Shown piece after piece: positions 38,233 through 46,484 of a stretch of 64,000 nt of DNA (position 1 is its first letter; each line of letters begins with the position of its first letter). The translations under genes and the position numbers were made by a program. Where the stretch lies: the NCBI RefSeq assembly GCF_041929235.1, contig NZ_JBHFNP010000255.1, positions 1 through 64,000 of the forward strand, in the 5' to 3' direction. A model generated the notes under the pieces. The model did not search any database, was not told the origin of the DNA, and was given only the letters and a program-made list of their open reading frames with translations. Source of the DNA: Microseira sp041929235 (GTDB lineage: Bacteria; Cyanobacteriota; Cyanobacteriia; Cyanobacteriales; Aerosakkonemataceae).

Positions 38233-38601
38233 CTAACCGTTTCTCAAATACTTGCTCAGAAATTCCAATTTATTTTGCATTTCTTGGGCGGTTTTAGTGG
38301 CGACCAATCCTAAAATGGCGCGTAATTGTTCGCCGATTGAATAATCTTGCGACAACAAGGCTATTCCTGCATGGGTTTTACCTTCAGCGATAAATTCTGT
38401 ATGTAGCTGACAGAAGTCAGCAATGTTGTGACTGTATAGCACTCGGTTTTGGGATGTTGCTAAATTCAGTTGTTCTTCATCAAGTTGCCCTTCGGTTTCA
38501 GTTTCTAGAACGGTAATGACATCAACATTCCTGGCGCGCAATGCGCGGATTAAATCTCTATCCATTGAATCTTCATCGATGTATAGACGAATGGCACTCA
38601 T
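38233..38601 (-). CDS. DUF5615 PIN-like protein, probable toxin (pair 2)
   Basis: A 122-residue PIN-like protein. It has RLYIDEDSMDRDL near the start (acidic pair) and YSHNIADFCQLH near 65, in place of TDNRR. Its ATG overlaps the antitoxin stop by 4 bases (38598-38601). Related to, but distinct from, the pair on the plus strand 450 bp away. Confidence 0.78.
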   Translation of the reverse strand: MSAIRLYIDEDSMDRDLIRALRARNVDVITVLETETEGQLDEEQLNLATSQNRVLYSHNIADFCQLHTEFIAEGKTHAGIALLSQDYSIGEQLRAILGLVATKTAQEMQNKLEFLSKYLRNG

Positions 38602-38900
38602 GTTTGGTTGTTAGCGTTTTGTTCGTAGAACAGTTCCAGGCGTTTCGCTTCAGCAGCTTGGGCAGCTAAGTCAGCTTCAATCTCTTCTTTGTTAGCATGG
38701 TAATATGCCAGTGCAGCATAAACCTCGGCAAGGTTTAAATGTCCAATGCGGTCAGAGATTTCCTCTGCATTGAGTCCTCGTTTATACCACAATACGATGC
38801 GTCGAACGGTAACGCCTTTGCCTGTAATATGAGGACAACCTCCGTGCAAGCCAGGTGTACGAGTAATCAATGTACTGATATCAATTTCAGTCGCTGGCAT
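38598..38900 (-). CDS. DUF433 protein, probable antitoxin (pair 2)
   Basis: 100 residues, MPATEIDISTLITRTPGLHGG..., with the DUF433 core GGCPHITGKGVTVRRIVLWYKRGLNAEEI and a charged helical tail. The open frame runs to 39071, but the extra 57 codons come from repeat DNA. An AGGAGGAAAG ribosome site 8 nt before the ATG at 38900 fixes the start. Confidence 0.85.
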   Translation of the reverse strand: MPATEIDISTLITRTPGLHGGCPHITGKGVTVRRIVLWYKRGLNAEEISDRIGHLNLAEVYAALAYYHANKEEIEADLAAQAAEAKRLELFYEQNANNQT

Positions 38901-39009
38901 GGCGATCGCTTTCCTCCTATTCGCTTGTCTTTTGTATCTCTTACTTTGAGGATAGCTTAGCCCTAGAAATCTAGATAGACTTGCGATCGCTTCTCTTGTC
39001 TCGATGGTA

Positions 39010-39063
39010 TGCGATCGCGTTTCGGATGCGTGCGTTCGCGCAGCGTGCGGTCGGCATATCGCG
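39010..39063. repeat. 54-bp GC-rich repeat, copy 1
   Basis: tgcgatcgcgtttcgg then a tgcgtgcgttcgcgcagcg core, nearly identical to 39757-39810. A partial relative lies near 44928. Confidence 0.85.
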
Positions 39064-39079
39064 TTTGGCAATGAGATAA

Positions 39080-39289
39080 CTATTTTTCTGACTCTACACT
39101 TTGAGGTACAGACTTGATTTTCCCCAAACGATAAGCTGTTAAAGGACTCTTGCGAATATCGGCTTCTACCTGGGCAATTAGTTCATCAAGAGCTAAATTA
39201 AGATTGTCAAACTGGCGACAAACTTCGCGCATTTTAGTAACAGTCTGTTTGACTTTCTCTGGATCGGGAAGTTGTGGTTGAGTAGTCAT
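39080..39289 (-). CDS. Small helical protein, coupled to the gene upstream
   Basis: 69 residues, MTTQPQLPDPEKVKQTV..., almost all amphipathic helix, no known domain. Its ATG overlaps the stop of the preceding gene (ATGA at 39286-39289), so the two are translated together. The frame also opens at 39301, but that start would overlap by 16 bases. Confidence 0.6.
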   Translation of the reverse strand: MTTQPQLPDPEKVKQTVTKMREVCRQFDNLNLALDELIAQVEADIRKSPLTAYRLGKIKSVPQSVESEK

Positions 39290-39630
39290 AATAGGTTCCA
39301 ATCACTCTTAGCTTCTCGGACGGTAGCTTCGCCAGCCGAAGCGGTGGCTTCAGCTTGTTCAATCGTTTGAGTCAGTAGTTCTATGGTAGCAGCAGGAGCA
39401 ATCGGCTGAAATTCAGAAATTCGCAGGAGCAGGTTAGAAAGGCGAGAATAGGAAGATGTAGCTCGTTCTCGGATGTTTGTCAGTTGCTCTAAGACAGAAG
39501 CTGTTGTTTCTGTTTCTCCAAATCTATCAAAAACAGATAGTTCGGTTGCGCCTGCTTGATCGATTAGCTTCACAAGTCGGCGTTGTAATTCGAGAATAAT
39601 TGCGATCGTTTCATCTGGCAACTGGGCCAT
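39286..39630 (-). CDS. Small helical / coiled-coil protein
   Basis: 114 residues, MAQLPDETIAIILELQRRL..., with long heptad-like helices (LLRISEF, IEQAEATASAGEATVREA). Family unknown. It is coupled to the 69-residue gene that follows. A small HTH protein gene lies upstream (39816-40325) with a repeat between. Confidence 0.6.
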   Translation of the reverse strand: MAQLPDETIAIILELQRRLVKLIDQAGATELSVFDRFGETETTASVLEQLTNIRERATSSYSRLSNLLLRISEFQPIAPAATIELLTQTIEQAEATASAGEATVREAKSDWNLL

Positions 39631-39756
39631 GCTATGCTCCTCATTTGGGTTTGATCGGATGTTGCTCAGACTTAGGATAGCTTGTCGTGGGGGGGATGCT
39701 CGTAATTGCTAAGTTCTCTCCTGAGCCAAAATGCGATCGCTTGTTTGTTTGTGGTG

Positions 39757-39810
39757 TGCGATCGCGTTTCGGGTGCGTGCGTTCGCGCAGCGTGCGGTCG
39801 GCATATCGCG
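39757..39810. repeat. 54-bp GC-rich repeat, copy 2
   Basis: Same unit as 39010-39063, with a g/a change in the middle. It overlaps a spurious reading frame, so that frame is not listed as a gene. Confidence 0.85.
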
Positions 39811-39815
39811 CTGCA

Positions 39816-40325
39816 TTAGGAATCGCCTGAATCCAAGTCCTCTGTTCCTTGGGCTTCTGAAGCTGAGGGTAGCGATACTCGTATCTTAATATCAATTGTG
39901 AGTGTATTTTGATTGTCAAACCCCATATCAACTATCTTTACTAATGCATCTATCGGTAAAGAATTAGCTAATTTAGATTCAACAGACGGCTTATTCTTAG
40001 TTTTATATCCTGCTTCATCTAGCCAGTTATTGATATTTCTCCAGTTGCCTACTTTTTCATTAGGTACATCCGCCATGTTTTTAAAGTACTGATATAAAGT
40101 TTTACACACATAAACCTCAACCCCCTTGGGACTCTGAATCAGCTTGCGAGCCATTTCAGCAGGACTGTAACCGCACAGCAACCCGCGTAGATACAGCTTT
40201 TCCCGCTCCGTCAGTCCCTTTCTAGCGCGAGGAGACACTTGCCGCTTAGCTTCTGCCAGATCTGCGTACAGCCTTTCCAAGTCCCAGTGATTTGCAGCCT
40301 CTGCAAACATCTCGTCGTTAGCCAT
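39816..40325 (-). CDS. Small DNA-binding protein with LuxR-like HTH
   Basis: 169 residues. Residues about 37-75 (LTEREKLYLRGLLCGYSPAEMARKL ... VEVYVCKTLYQYF) form a GerE/LuxR-like helix-turn-helix. This type occurs at the N-terminus of cyanobacterial effector-associated proteins, in WD40 and vWA conflict systems. Here only the HTH and a short tail with a beta-rich segment (LTIDIKIRVSLP) remain. It could be a regulator or the remnant of a larger effector. Its neighbours are small helical genes and TA pairs. Confidence 0.7.
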   Translation of the reverse strand: MANDEMFAEAANHWDLERLYADLAEAKRQVSPRARKGLTEREKLYLRGLLCGYSPAEMARKLIQSPKGVEVYVCKTLYQYFKNMADVPNEKVGNWRNINNWLDEAGYKTKNKPSVESKLANSLPIDALVKIVDMGFDNQNTLTIDIKIRVSLPSASEAQGTEDLDSGDS

Positions 40326-40666
40326 TGCAGGATGTTTGGTTAAATTTATAACCTTGCCTAACTAAGACTAATAGTCTTGGTTAGTAGCTTGCTAAGTATA
40401 GCTAGTTTAACATGGTAAAAACCGACATGGTTGAGTTGGCTGAGGGTCGATATTAATCGACACCGATCGGGGTGTAAACAGAGTCAAGGTCAGAAAATGA
40501 ATGTAAAGGTTTGTAACAATCTCAGATTTTTTGCATAAAAGTTAGGGCTTAAGCCAGATAGACAGGTAGAGATTCGCGAGACGTTACTCAGCAAAGAAAT
40601 GAGCGGGTATAGAACTTGGGGTCTGATTGTTGTGCGATCGCTGACTCAAATACGGTAAACCTTTAT
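40326..40666. other. Upstream region of the kinase gene
   Basis: About 340 bp with no gene. Divergent starts on both sides. A gcgatcgc site is at 40635. No ribosome site of note precedes the kinase ATG at 40667. Confidence 0.45.
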
Positions 40667-41986
40667 ATGTTTGGGAAAAATCTGGTTGGGGAAACGCTTC
40701 AAGGACATTACTACATCACAGAACAACTGGGAGAGGGCAGTTTTGGGGAAACCTATCTAGCGGTAGATACTTCCAAATTCAACGAGCGTTGTGTTGTTAA
40801 AAGACTTAAACCCCAAAATCAGTCTCATATGAAGTGGGTGGAAGAGGCATTTGAGCAGGAAGCAAAAACGCTGAAAAGTTTAGGAAAACACCCACTGATT
40901 CCAGACTTGTTAGCTTACTTCCAAGAACAACAATAATTTTTCCTTGTTCAAGAAGTTATTGAAGGCAATAATCTCCGCACAGAAATCTATCCCGGTAGGC
41001 GGTGGAGTGAAAATCAAGTAACTTTTTTATTGCAATATATTTTAGAAGTATTGGAATTTGTGCATCAGCGTGGAGTAATTCACCGCGATATTAAACCGGA
41101 AAATTTAATTATCAGAAAGTCAGACAACAAGATAGTGCTAATTGATTTTGGTGCTATCAAGCAAATAACTACTCAAGTATTTAACACACAAGGACAGTTA
41201 ACATTAACAACAGTTGCTATTGGTACACCAGGCTATATGCCTGCCGAGCAAGCAAACAGACAGCCCAAGTTGAGCAGTGATATCTACGCTGTAGGAATGA
41301 TTGGCATCGAAGCTCTCACTGGCATACTTCCAATGCATATTCCGCTCGATCCTAACACTCAACAAGTTGTTTGGCGAAACCAAGCGCAGGTGACAAATGA
41401 AGTGGCTAATTTTTTAGACAAAATGGTGCATTACAATCCGAGTAAGCGCTATCAATCAGCATCAGAAGCACTGCAAGCTATCCGTGAATTGACAAAAACT
41501 AAAGTCTATACACCACCACGACAGTCAACACCAATACCAACACCCACACCAATACCAGCACCCACACCACCGCCACAACCTTTGATAAAATACGCAGGTT
41601 TTTCCACAAGAATGGTCGCAGACATTATTGATAAAACTATCTTAATGGTTGGTAGTTTAATTTTGGACTTTATTACACTACCAAGTGGAAATAATGCTGA
41701 CGAATTTTGGGTCAGATTTATAGTTACCTATATAATTGTTGGATTTCTCTATTGTCCAGTCATGGAGAGTTCTAACTTCCAAGGAACACTAGGCAAAAAG
41801 CTACTAGGTATTTTTGTAACCGATATCAACGGCAACAAACTATCTTTTGAGCAAGCTACTAAAAGACATAGTATGAAATTGCTGTCTTACTTAACTATTT
41901 TTATAGGTTTTTTTATGGCTGGCTGGACAAATCAAAAACAGGCTCTTCATGACCAAATATCCCAAACTTTAGTATTAAGGAAATAA
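40667..41986 (+). pseudogene. Ser/Thr protein kinase with RDD membrane tail, in-frame stop
   Basis: The restored protein has 439 residues. Kinase domain (about 10-280): G-loop LGEGSFGETY, VVKRL lysine, HRDIKPENLI, DFGAIKQI and GYMPAEQ are all present. A Pro/Thr-rich linker (about 285-305) leads to a C-terminal RDD domain with three membrane helices (about 310-439). At 40934 a TAA interrupts YFQEQQ-stop-FFLVQEVIEG; a CAA glutamine there would restore the frame (C to T). The split lies between the N-lobe and the HRD loop, so no active kinase can form without readthrough. The start is the ATG at 40667 (MFGKNLVGETL); an upstream TTG at 40616 is less likely. The next gene starts 4 bp after the stop. 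Confidence 0.88.
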
Positions 41987-41990
41987 TTTT

Positions 41991-42857
41991 ATGTCTAATA
42001 CAAGTTACTACGCAGGTATTGAAAAAAGATTTGTTGCTATTTTGATAGATGCAATTTTTTTGTATTTTGTATATTTTATTGCTTTTGGTAAAGTGCTTAC
42101 CACGCTGGATAATCCCAAAGCAATTATGTACAATCTTTTGACAATTATCATAGGCTGGATTTACTTTGCAGGAATGGAGAGTTCTTCCCTACAGGGAACG
42201 TATGGAAAAAGAGTCCTGGGGATTATTGTTACTGATACTAATGGTAATAAAATATCTTTTGGCAGAGCCACAGGCAGGTATTTCGCTAAGTCAATTTGTT
42301 TGTTTTTCAGTTTGATAATAGTTTTGTTGATCGCACTGATGACGGAAAGTACAGGAAAAGACAACTCTCCTTACTGGGGGGTAGCTGGATTGGTACTAAT
42401 TATTGGAGGGTTATTATCAGTCATCGGCTACGTGATGGCGGCGTTCACACCAGAAAAGCAAGCTCTTCATGACATTATTGCTAGATGTTTGGTTGTCAAT
42501 GGAAAAGGTCAATCTGGCACAGGTCCGTGGAAACTTTTCATTGTATTAGCAATAGCAGTGATTGGTGGACGAGTTGTGTTGGCACAGATTTCCGAACCTC
42601 CACCTCCACCTCCACCTCCACCTCCTGTTCCAAATTCTCCCCCTGACCCAGGTTTGCCATTTCTCTTGTCTGGTTCATCTGAGGTCTCGCTACCAGATCC
42701 GCCTTTCCCTGGAGTAAAGGGACTCCAAGCAGCATTTTCATTGAATTTTCCTCCATTGCCACCGTTATCCCCTTTCTTTTCGTCATCACCCCCCTTTCCA
42801 GCGTTTTCTGGCGAGTTTCCACCCTGGGCTTTATTTCCTGAAAAAGTAACATCTTGA
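41991..42857 (+). CDS. RDD family membrane protein with chimeric C-terminus
   Basis: Residues 1 to about 200 are a normal RDD membrane protein: AGIEKRFVAILIDAIFLYF, an R-D-D style core, TDTNGNKISF and QALHDIIARCLVV, with about five helices. It probably works with the kinase-RDD protein just upstream (4 bp gap). From about residue 200 the sequence turns into Pro-rich peptide (PPPPPPPPPPV, LPDPPFP). That part is the antisense of the Gly-rich end of the DUF4347 gene on the other strand. The true C-terminus was likely lost where the two genes were joined, near 42590-42640. Confidence 0.8.
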   Translation: MSNTSYYAGIEKRFVAILIDAIFLYFVYFIAFGKVLTTLDNPKAIMYNLLTIIIGWIYFAGMESSSLQGTYGKRVLGIIVTDTNGNKISFGRATGRYFAKSICLFFSLIIVLLIALMTESTGKDNSPYWGVAGLVLIIGGLLSVIGYVMAAFTPEKQALHDIIARCLVVNGKGQSGTGPWKLFIVLAIAVIGGRVVLAQISEPPPPPPPPPPVPNSPPDPGLPFLLSGSSEVSLPDPPFPGVKGLQAAFSLNFPPLPPLSPFFSSSPPFPAFSGEFPPWALFPEKVTS

Positions 42858-43843
42858 ACGGCGACTTTTCCCTGATCGATAAACAAAGCACCGCCAGCGC
42901 CTAAACCGCCGCCGCCACCCTTTTGACCATCGCCACCTTTGGCTAATCCGTTCGAGAGTTTTAGGGTATCAAAAGTGAGCAAATCCGTAGTGTCAACACT
43001 AAGGATTTGATCCGAGTTTTGACCACTGATAGTTTCATCGCCATCCCCAACGATGAAGAGTTTGCCACCTCCGGTAATAGTCGGCAAAGAACTAGATAGA
43101 TTAATAGTTCCGCTAATCCCTCTTAAGTCAATAATTGTATCTTCTGAACTACTTAAAGCTTTTTCAATCGCAGCTCTTAACGAACCCGTTCCACTATCAC
43201 TATTAGTAGTTACCTTAATAATTTCGAGTACTCCCTTATAGTCTTTCATCGCCTCTTCCTGAAACGCCAGAGACGAAGATACCAACCCACTCTGATACTC
43301 TAAAGACCAGTCTCCACCCAGGTTACTATTGCCTGTTTTATCCTTAGAAGCTGCTACATCCGCCCCTGTTAACTCGCTCACCTGTTGCACGAACTGCTCG
43401 CCCACTTCAGTCGCTGCTACATCACACCCATAAAGGAGAATATCTCCTCCTTTAGCCAGTGCTTTCCCCCACTGACCTAAATTCTGGCTATAGTTACCGA
43501 CATTTTCCGCCGTTAACTCGACCTCCCCTAATTTCAGAACACCTGCTGTCCCGTGGGAGACTATTTGAATGCTCTTTAAATCCTTGTATTCTCCCAGTAC
43601 CGTCGAAATCTGTCCCACCCCATCAAGATGGCGATCAAGTATAAAAGCCCGCGTATTGGGCGCTACAGATTTAGCTAATTTCTCGTATTCCTTGACAGCA
43701 GGGTCTATAAAAACGACCGTTTCTGGGGATTGGAATGAGGTGAGGGCGAGGGCGCTTGCCGCCGTTTTCACCAAAGAGATGTTTACCCATAAAAACAATC
43801 CCAGGGCGAGGGCTATCAAGGTTTTGAGCGGTTTTCTTTTCAT
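42509..43843 (-). CDS. Secreted DUF4347 protein with Gly-rich repeats, truncated
   Basis: A large-adhesin-type protein cut short. It starts at the ATG at 43843 (MKRKPLKTLIALALGLFLW, signal peptide). DUF4347 occupies about residues 45-190 (QIVSHGTAGVLKLGEVEL, GGDILLYGCDVA). A polymorphic-OMP-like region follows (GTGSLRAAIE, GGALFIDQGK, VTFSGNKAQGG), then a Gly/Asn-rich stretch. The last ~30 residues (SEICANTTRPP...) are antisense of the RDD gene, so the original C-terminal part, usually long in this family, is missing. The open frame extends to 43939, but those 32 codons do not look like signal peptide. Overlap with the RDD gene is 349 bp, tail to tail. Confidence 0.8.
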   Translation of the reverse strand: MKRKPLKTLIALALGLFLWVNISLVKTAASALALTSFQSPETVVFIDPAVKEYEKLAKSVAPNTRAFILDRHLDGVGQISTVLGEYKDLKSIQIVSHGTAGVLKLGEVELTAENVGNYSQNLGQWGKALAKGGDILLYGCDVAATEVGEQFVQQVSELTGADVAASKDKTGNSNLGGDWSLEYQSGLVSSSLAFQEEAMKDYKGVLEIIKVTTNSDSGTGSLRAAIEKALSSSEDTIIDLRGISGTINLSSSLPTITGGGKLFIVGDGDETISGQNSDQILSVDTTDLLTFDTLKLSNGLAKGGDGQKGGGGGLGAGGALFIDQGKVAVQDVTFSGNKAQGGNSPENAGKGGDDEKKGDNGGNGGKFNENAAWSPFTPGKGGSGSETSDEPDKRNGKPGSGGEFGTGGGGGGGGGGSEICANTTRPPITAIANTMKSFHGPVPD

Positions 43844-44095
43844 GACAACCGGGGCGTTGTATTCATTAAAAAACAGGGTATACCTAGCACAGGTTAAACC
43901 CATTTTCCATGTGTTTAAGCTGTGCTTTATGTAAAGCAAAAATATTTGCTAAGAAGAGGTTAAGGCAAAAAATTCTGCCTCTTGTCTTCTTAGACAAATG
44001 GAATAGTAGATTTTTCAGTCTTTGTTCAAACGTTAGTTAGCTTATTCGATTTGCAGAAAATAGGCAATACCTAACTCAGATTTTTTTTTCAGGAC

Positions 44096-44275
44096 AGGGC
44101 TTACCCACGCGGGGCCAAAAACCAGAAACCCGGTTGCTGGGTCAATCTCGCGACTAATCACCCACGATTTTTCCTAGAAACTCCAAAAACCAAAAACAAA
44201 GGTGATGGGTCAATCTCGCGACTAATCACCCACGATTTTTCCTATCACTTTAGTTTTTTGCCAAGTCCTCAGGGA
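44096..44275. repeat. Imperfect tandem of the accgggtttct family
   Basis: gggtcaatctcgcgactaat followed by cacccacgatttttcct occurs twice, about 70 bp apart. The copies are flanked by gggcttacccacg and gccaagtcctc, remnants of the family's inverted ends. Confidence 0.75.
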
Positions 44276-44390
44276 TTTCCAAGTCGTGGAGTGGACATGG
44301 GAGCATGACTAAATAGCCAAAAAGAATTTAACTAAACTTAACGATACCGACTGGCAACGAGGAGGTATTTTTGTGGTAAGTTAGACAAGA

Positions 44391-44600
44391 TTGCCGAAAA
44401 TCAAGGCAGAAAAACCGCGAAACATTTGTCGCAAAACCTCAATTTTTTTTCTTGATGTTCCGAGTAAGCTAGGCTTGAGCGGAAATGACGCCCGTGGACA
44501 AGAAGAGGCGGACCTCCAAAGGCAGAAGCGGGAAGTAGACTTTGTGCGGCAACCCCTACGGTCAAGAGCCTTTGGGCTTAATATAATGTGCGTTGAATCA
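44391..44600 (+). pseudogene. Possible tnpB C-terminal remnant
   Basis: The open frame reads LGLSGNDARGQEEADLQRQKR, which recalls the GLxxxACGxE...VKxxSxKQE ending of many TnpB proteins. No upstream nuclease part remains. Low confidence: similarity is by eye only. Confidence 0.3.
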
Positions 44601-44627
44601 CCCGTAATCAAAACCTTCTCTTGTGCG

Positions 44628-44810
44628 TTGTCTTGTAGGGGCAAGGCATCAATTGGTTATTTATTTTTTCACCCAGCTGTTGGATGCGGTTGCATTGTCT
44701 TGTAGGGGCAAGGCATCAATTGGTTATTTATTTTTTCACCCAGCTGTTGGATGCGGTTGCATTGTCTTGTAGGGGCAAGGCATCAATTGGTTATTTATTT
44801 TTTCACCCAG
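44628..44810. repeat. 67-bp tandem repeat, 2.7 copies
   Basis: Units start at 44628, 44695 and 44762, each ttgtcttgtaggggcaaggc and onward, ending in a cacccagctgttgga-like part. The third unit breaks at 44811. The units are nearly identical, so the amplification is recent. Confidence 0.95.
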
Positions 44811-45054
44811 GTGTTGCCTGTTGCCTACTCCTAATTCAGGGTAATCGACCGGACATAATATAAGTTGACACCGATGCCCTCAAGGGTGAGCGAATACAAT
44901 CGGAACGACTAGGACAACCAGTCCAGGCGCGATATGCCGACCGCACGCGCAAGGGACGCACCGCATCTGCCGTTTGCCAATCGCTTTTGGTTTATATAGC
45001 CGCGATTTCTCATCGCCAGGAATAGGTGCAATATCTCAGTTAAATCCCTCAGTA

Positions 45055-45217
45055 ACTAACCCAAGTTGCTAGTTATAATTATCGTGGATTGCTCTCATTG
45101 CTAATTGCTAATTGCTAATTGCTGATGGGAATATTTTTCGGTTCTACCATTAGCCATTAGCTATTAGCCATTAGCGATTAGCAGCCCTAAAAAGATAACT
45201 AGCAACTTGCGTTAACT
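45055..45217. repeat. Inverted-end element with internal heptamers, copy B
   Basis: actaacccaagttgctagtt at 45055 pairs with the end at 45195-45216 (ataactagcaacttgcgtta...), about 19 of 22 bases. Inside are attgcta heptamers and ttagcca variants. It ends 4 bp before the nucleoside hydrolase ATG, so its insertion would have displaced that gene's leader. Related copy at 23836. Confidence 0.65.
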
Positions 45218-45220
45218 AGC

Positions 45221-46208
45221 ATGATAGAAGTACAAAATCAGCCCATACCAGTAATAGTAGATACAGACGCTGGTGTTGATGATGCCTTGGCTCTGATTAT
45301 GGCATTAAATTCACCTCAATTAGACCTGAAAGCCGTCACAGTTGTCGCTGGCAATATTAACGTCGATCAGGCAGCGAATAATGTGTTGCGCGTAGTGAGT
45401 ATTGTAGAACCAGATAAGTTACCTATTGTTGCCAAAGGTTGTGAAAAACCTCTGAAAAAACCGCCATTTAATGCCGCAGGAATTCATGGGGCAGATGGTT
45501 TGGGAGAACTCCATCGCTTTAAGGAAGTTGATGGTACACCTCGCTATCCCCAACTGACTATTGATCCATCCCAAGAGAATGCCATCGATGTACTGCTTCA
45601 GGCAGCTCAAGAGTACGGCGATAGTCTGACCATTATTGCATTAGGACCGCTGACGAATCTAGCCACAGCGATTCAGAAAGGTAGGGCGATTATGAAAAAA
45701 GTAGGGCGAATTGTCATCATGGGTGGCGCTGTTACCGTACCCGGAAATATTTCAGCCGCCGCTGAATTTAACTTTTTTTGTCGATCCTGATGCCGCTCAA
45801 ATCGTAATGGAGTCGGAAATTCCTCTCACCTTAGTAGGTTTAGATGTGGCGATGAAAGCTCCCTTACCCCGTCAAATTGTTGAAGATAACTTACAGCGTC
45901 GTCCTTCAAAAGTTACCCAGTTTATTGCCGACTGCACCGAAATTTATATGGCTTTCTACCGTGACAACGAAGGCTTTTACGGCTGTTATTTACACGATCC
46001 CTTGGCGATGGGGGTGGCGATCGATCCGAGTTTGGTCAAAACAGAGTCCCTCTATATGATGGTTGAAACTCAAGGAAGATTTACGACAGGTATGTCACTA
46101 GCAGATCGGCGCGATCGCCGAGATGAGAAAACGAATCCGCCTAACGTAGACGCTTGTTTAGATGTAGATACTCAACGGTTTATGCAGCTATTCGAGCAAC
46201 TTGTCTGA
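45221..46208 (+). pseudogene. Nucleoside hydrolase (IunH family), +1 frameshift
   Basis: Splits ribonucleosides into base and ribose for salvage. The metal site VDTDAGVDDALAL (residues 12-24) is in the first frame, followed by GIHGADGLG and GPLTNLA. After AAEFNFF the run of seven T at 45773-45779 has one T too many; the second frame resumes with VDPDAAQIVMES and keeps the C-terminal HDPLAMGVAID, whose His-Asp is the family's catalytic and metal pair. Restored length is 328 residues, normal for the family. Since all residues are otherwise intact, either the shift is recent or it is a homopolymer sequencing error. There is no ribosome site in the repeat just upstream. Confidence 0.88.
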
Positions 46209-46220
46209 CGAGTGACACTC

Positions 46221-46301
46221 GTAATAGGTAATGGGTAATGGGTAATTGTCAAGAGTAGACTGAGCCATGAATACAATTACCTATTACCTATTACCTATTA
46301 C
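46221..46301. repeat. Inverted heptamer repeat (aatgggt / acctatt)
   Basis: gtaataggtaatgggtaatg and onward pairs with acaattacctattacctatt and onward, about 24 nt apart. The DNA can form a long hairpin between two genes. Confidence 0.85.
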
Positions 46302-46484
46302 CAACGACATTACCCTTGACAAACTTTGTCATAAATTGCATAATTATATTGCCGAATTAATTGCTTTTTCAACAAAATTATACATCAGAGAAATACAAAT
46401 TAATTCCTCATATGCCGCTCCAGATATCTAGCAGCATAGGAATCCTATGGCTCGTTATCTCGGCAGGTACATTCGTGCAATTTT

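Larger units (their letters stand above)
43844..45220. other. 1.4-kb repeat island
   Basis: No intact gene. In order: a repeat pair at 44096-44275, a possible tnpB tail at 44391-44600, a 67-bp tandem array at 44628-44810, gatatgccgaccgcacgcgc (partial relative of the 54-bp repeat) near 44928, and an inverted-end element at 45055-45217. Confidence 0.7.
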
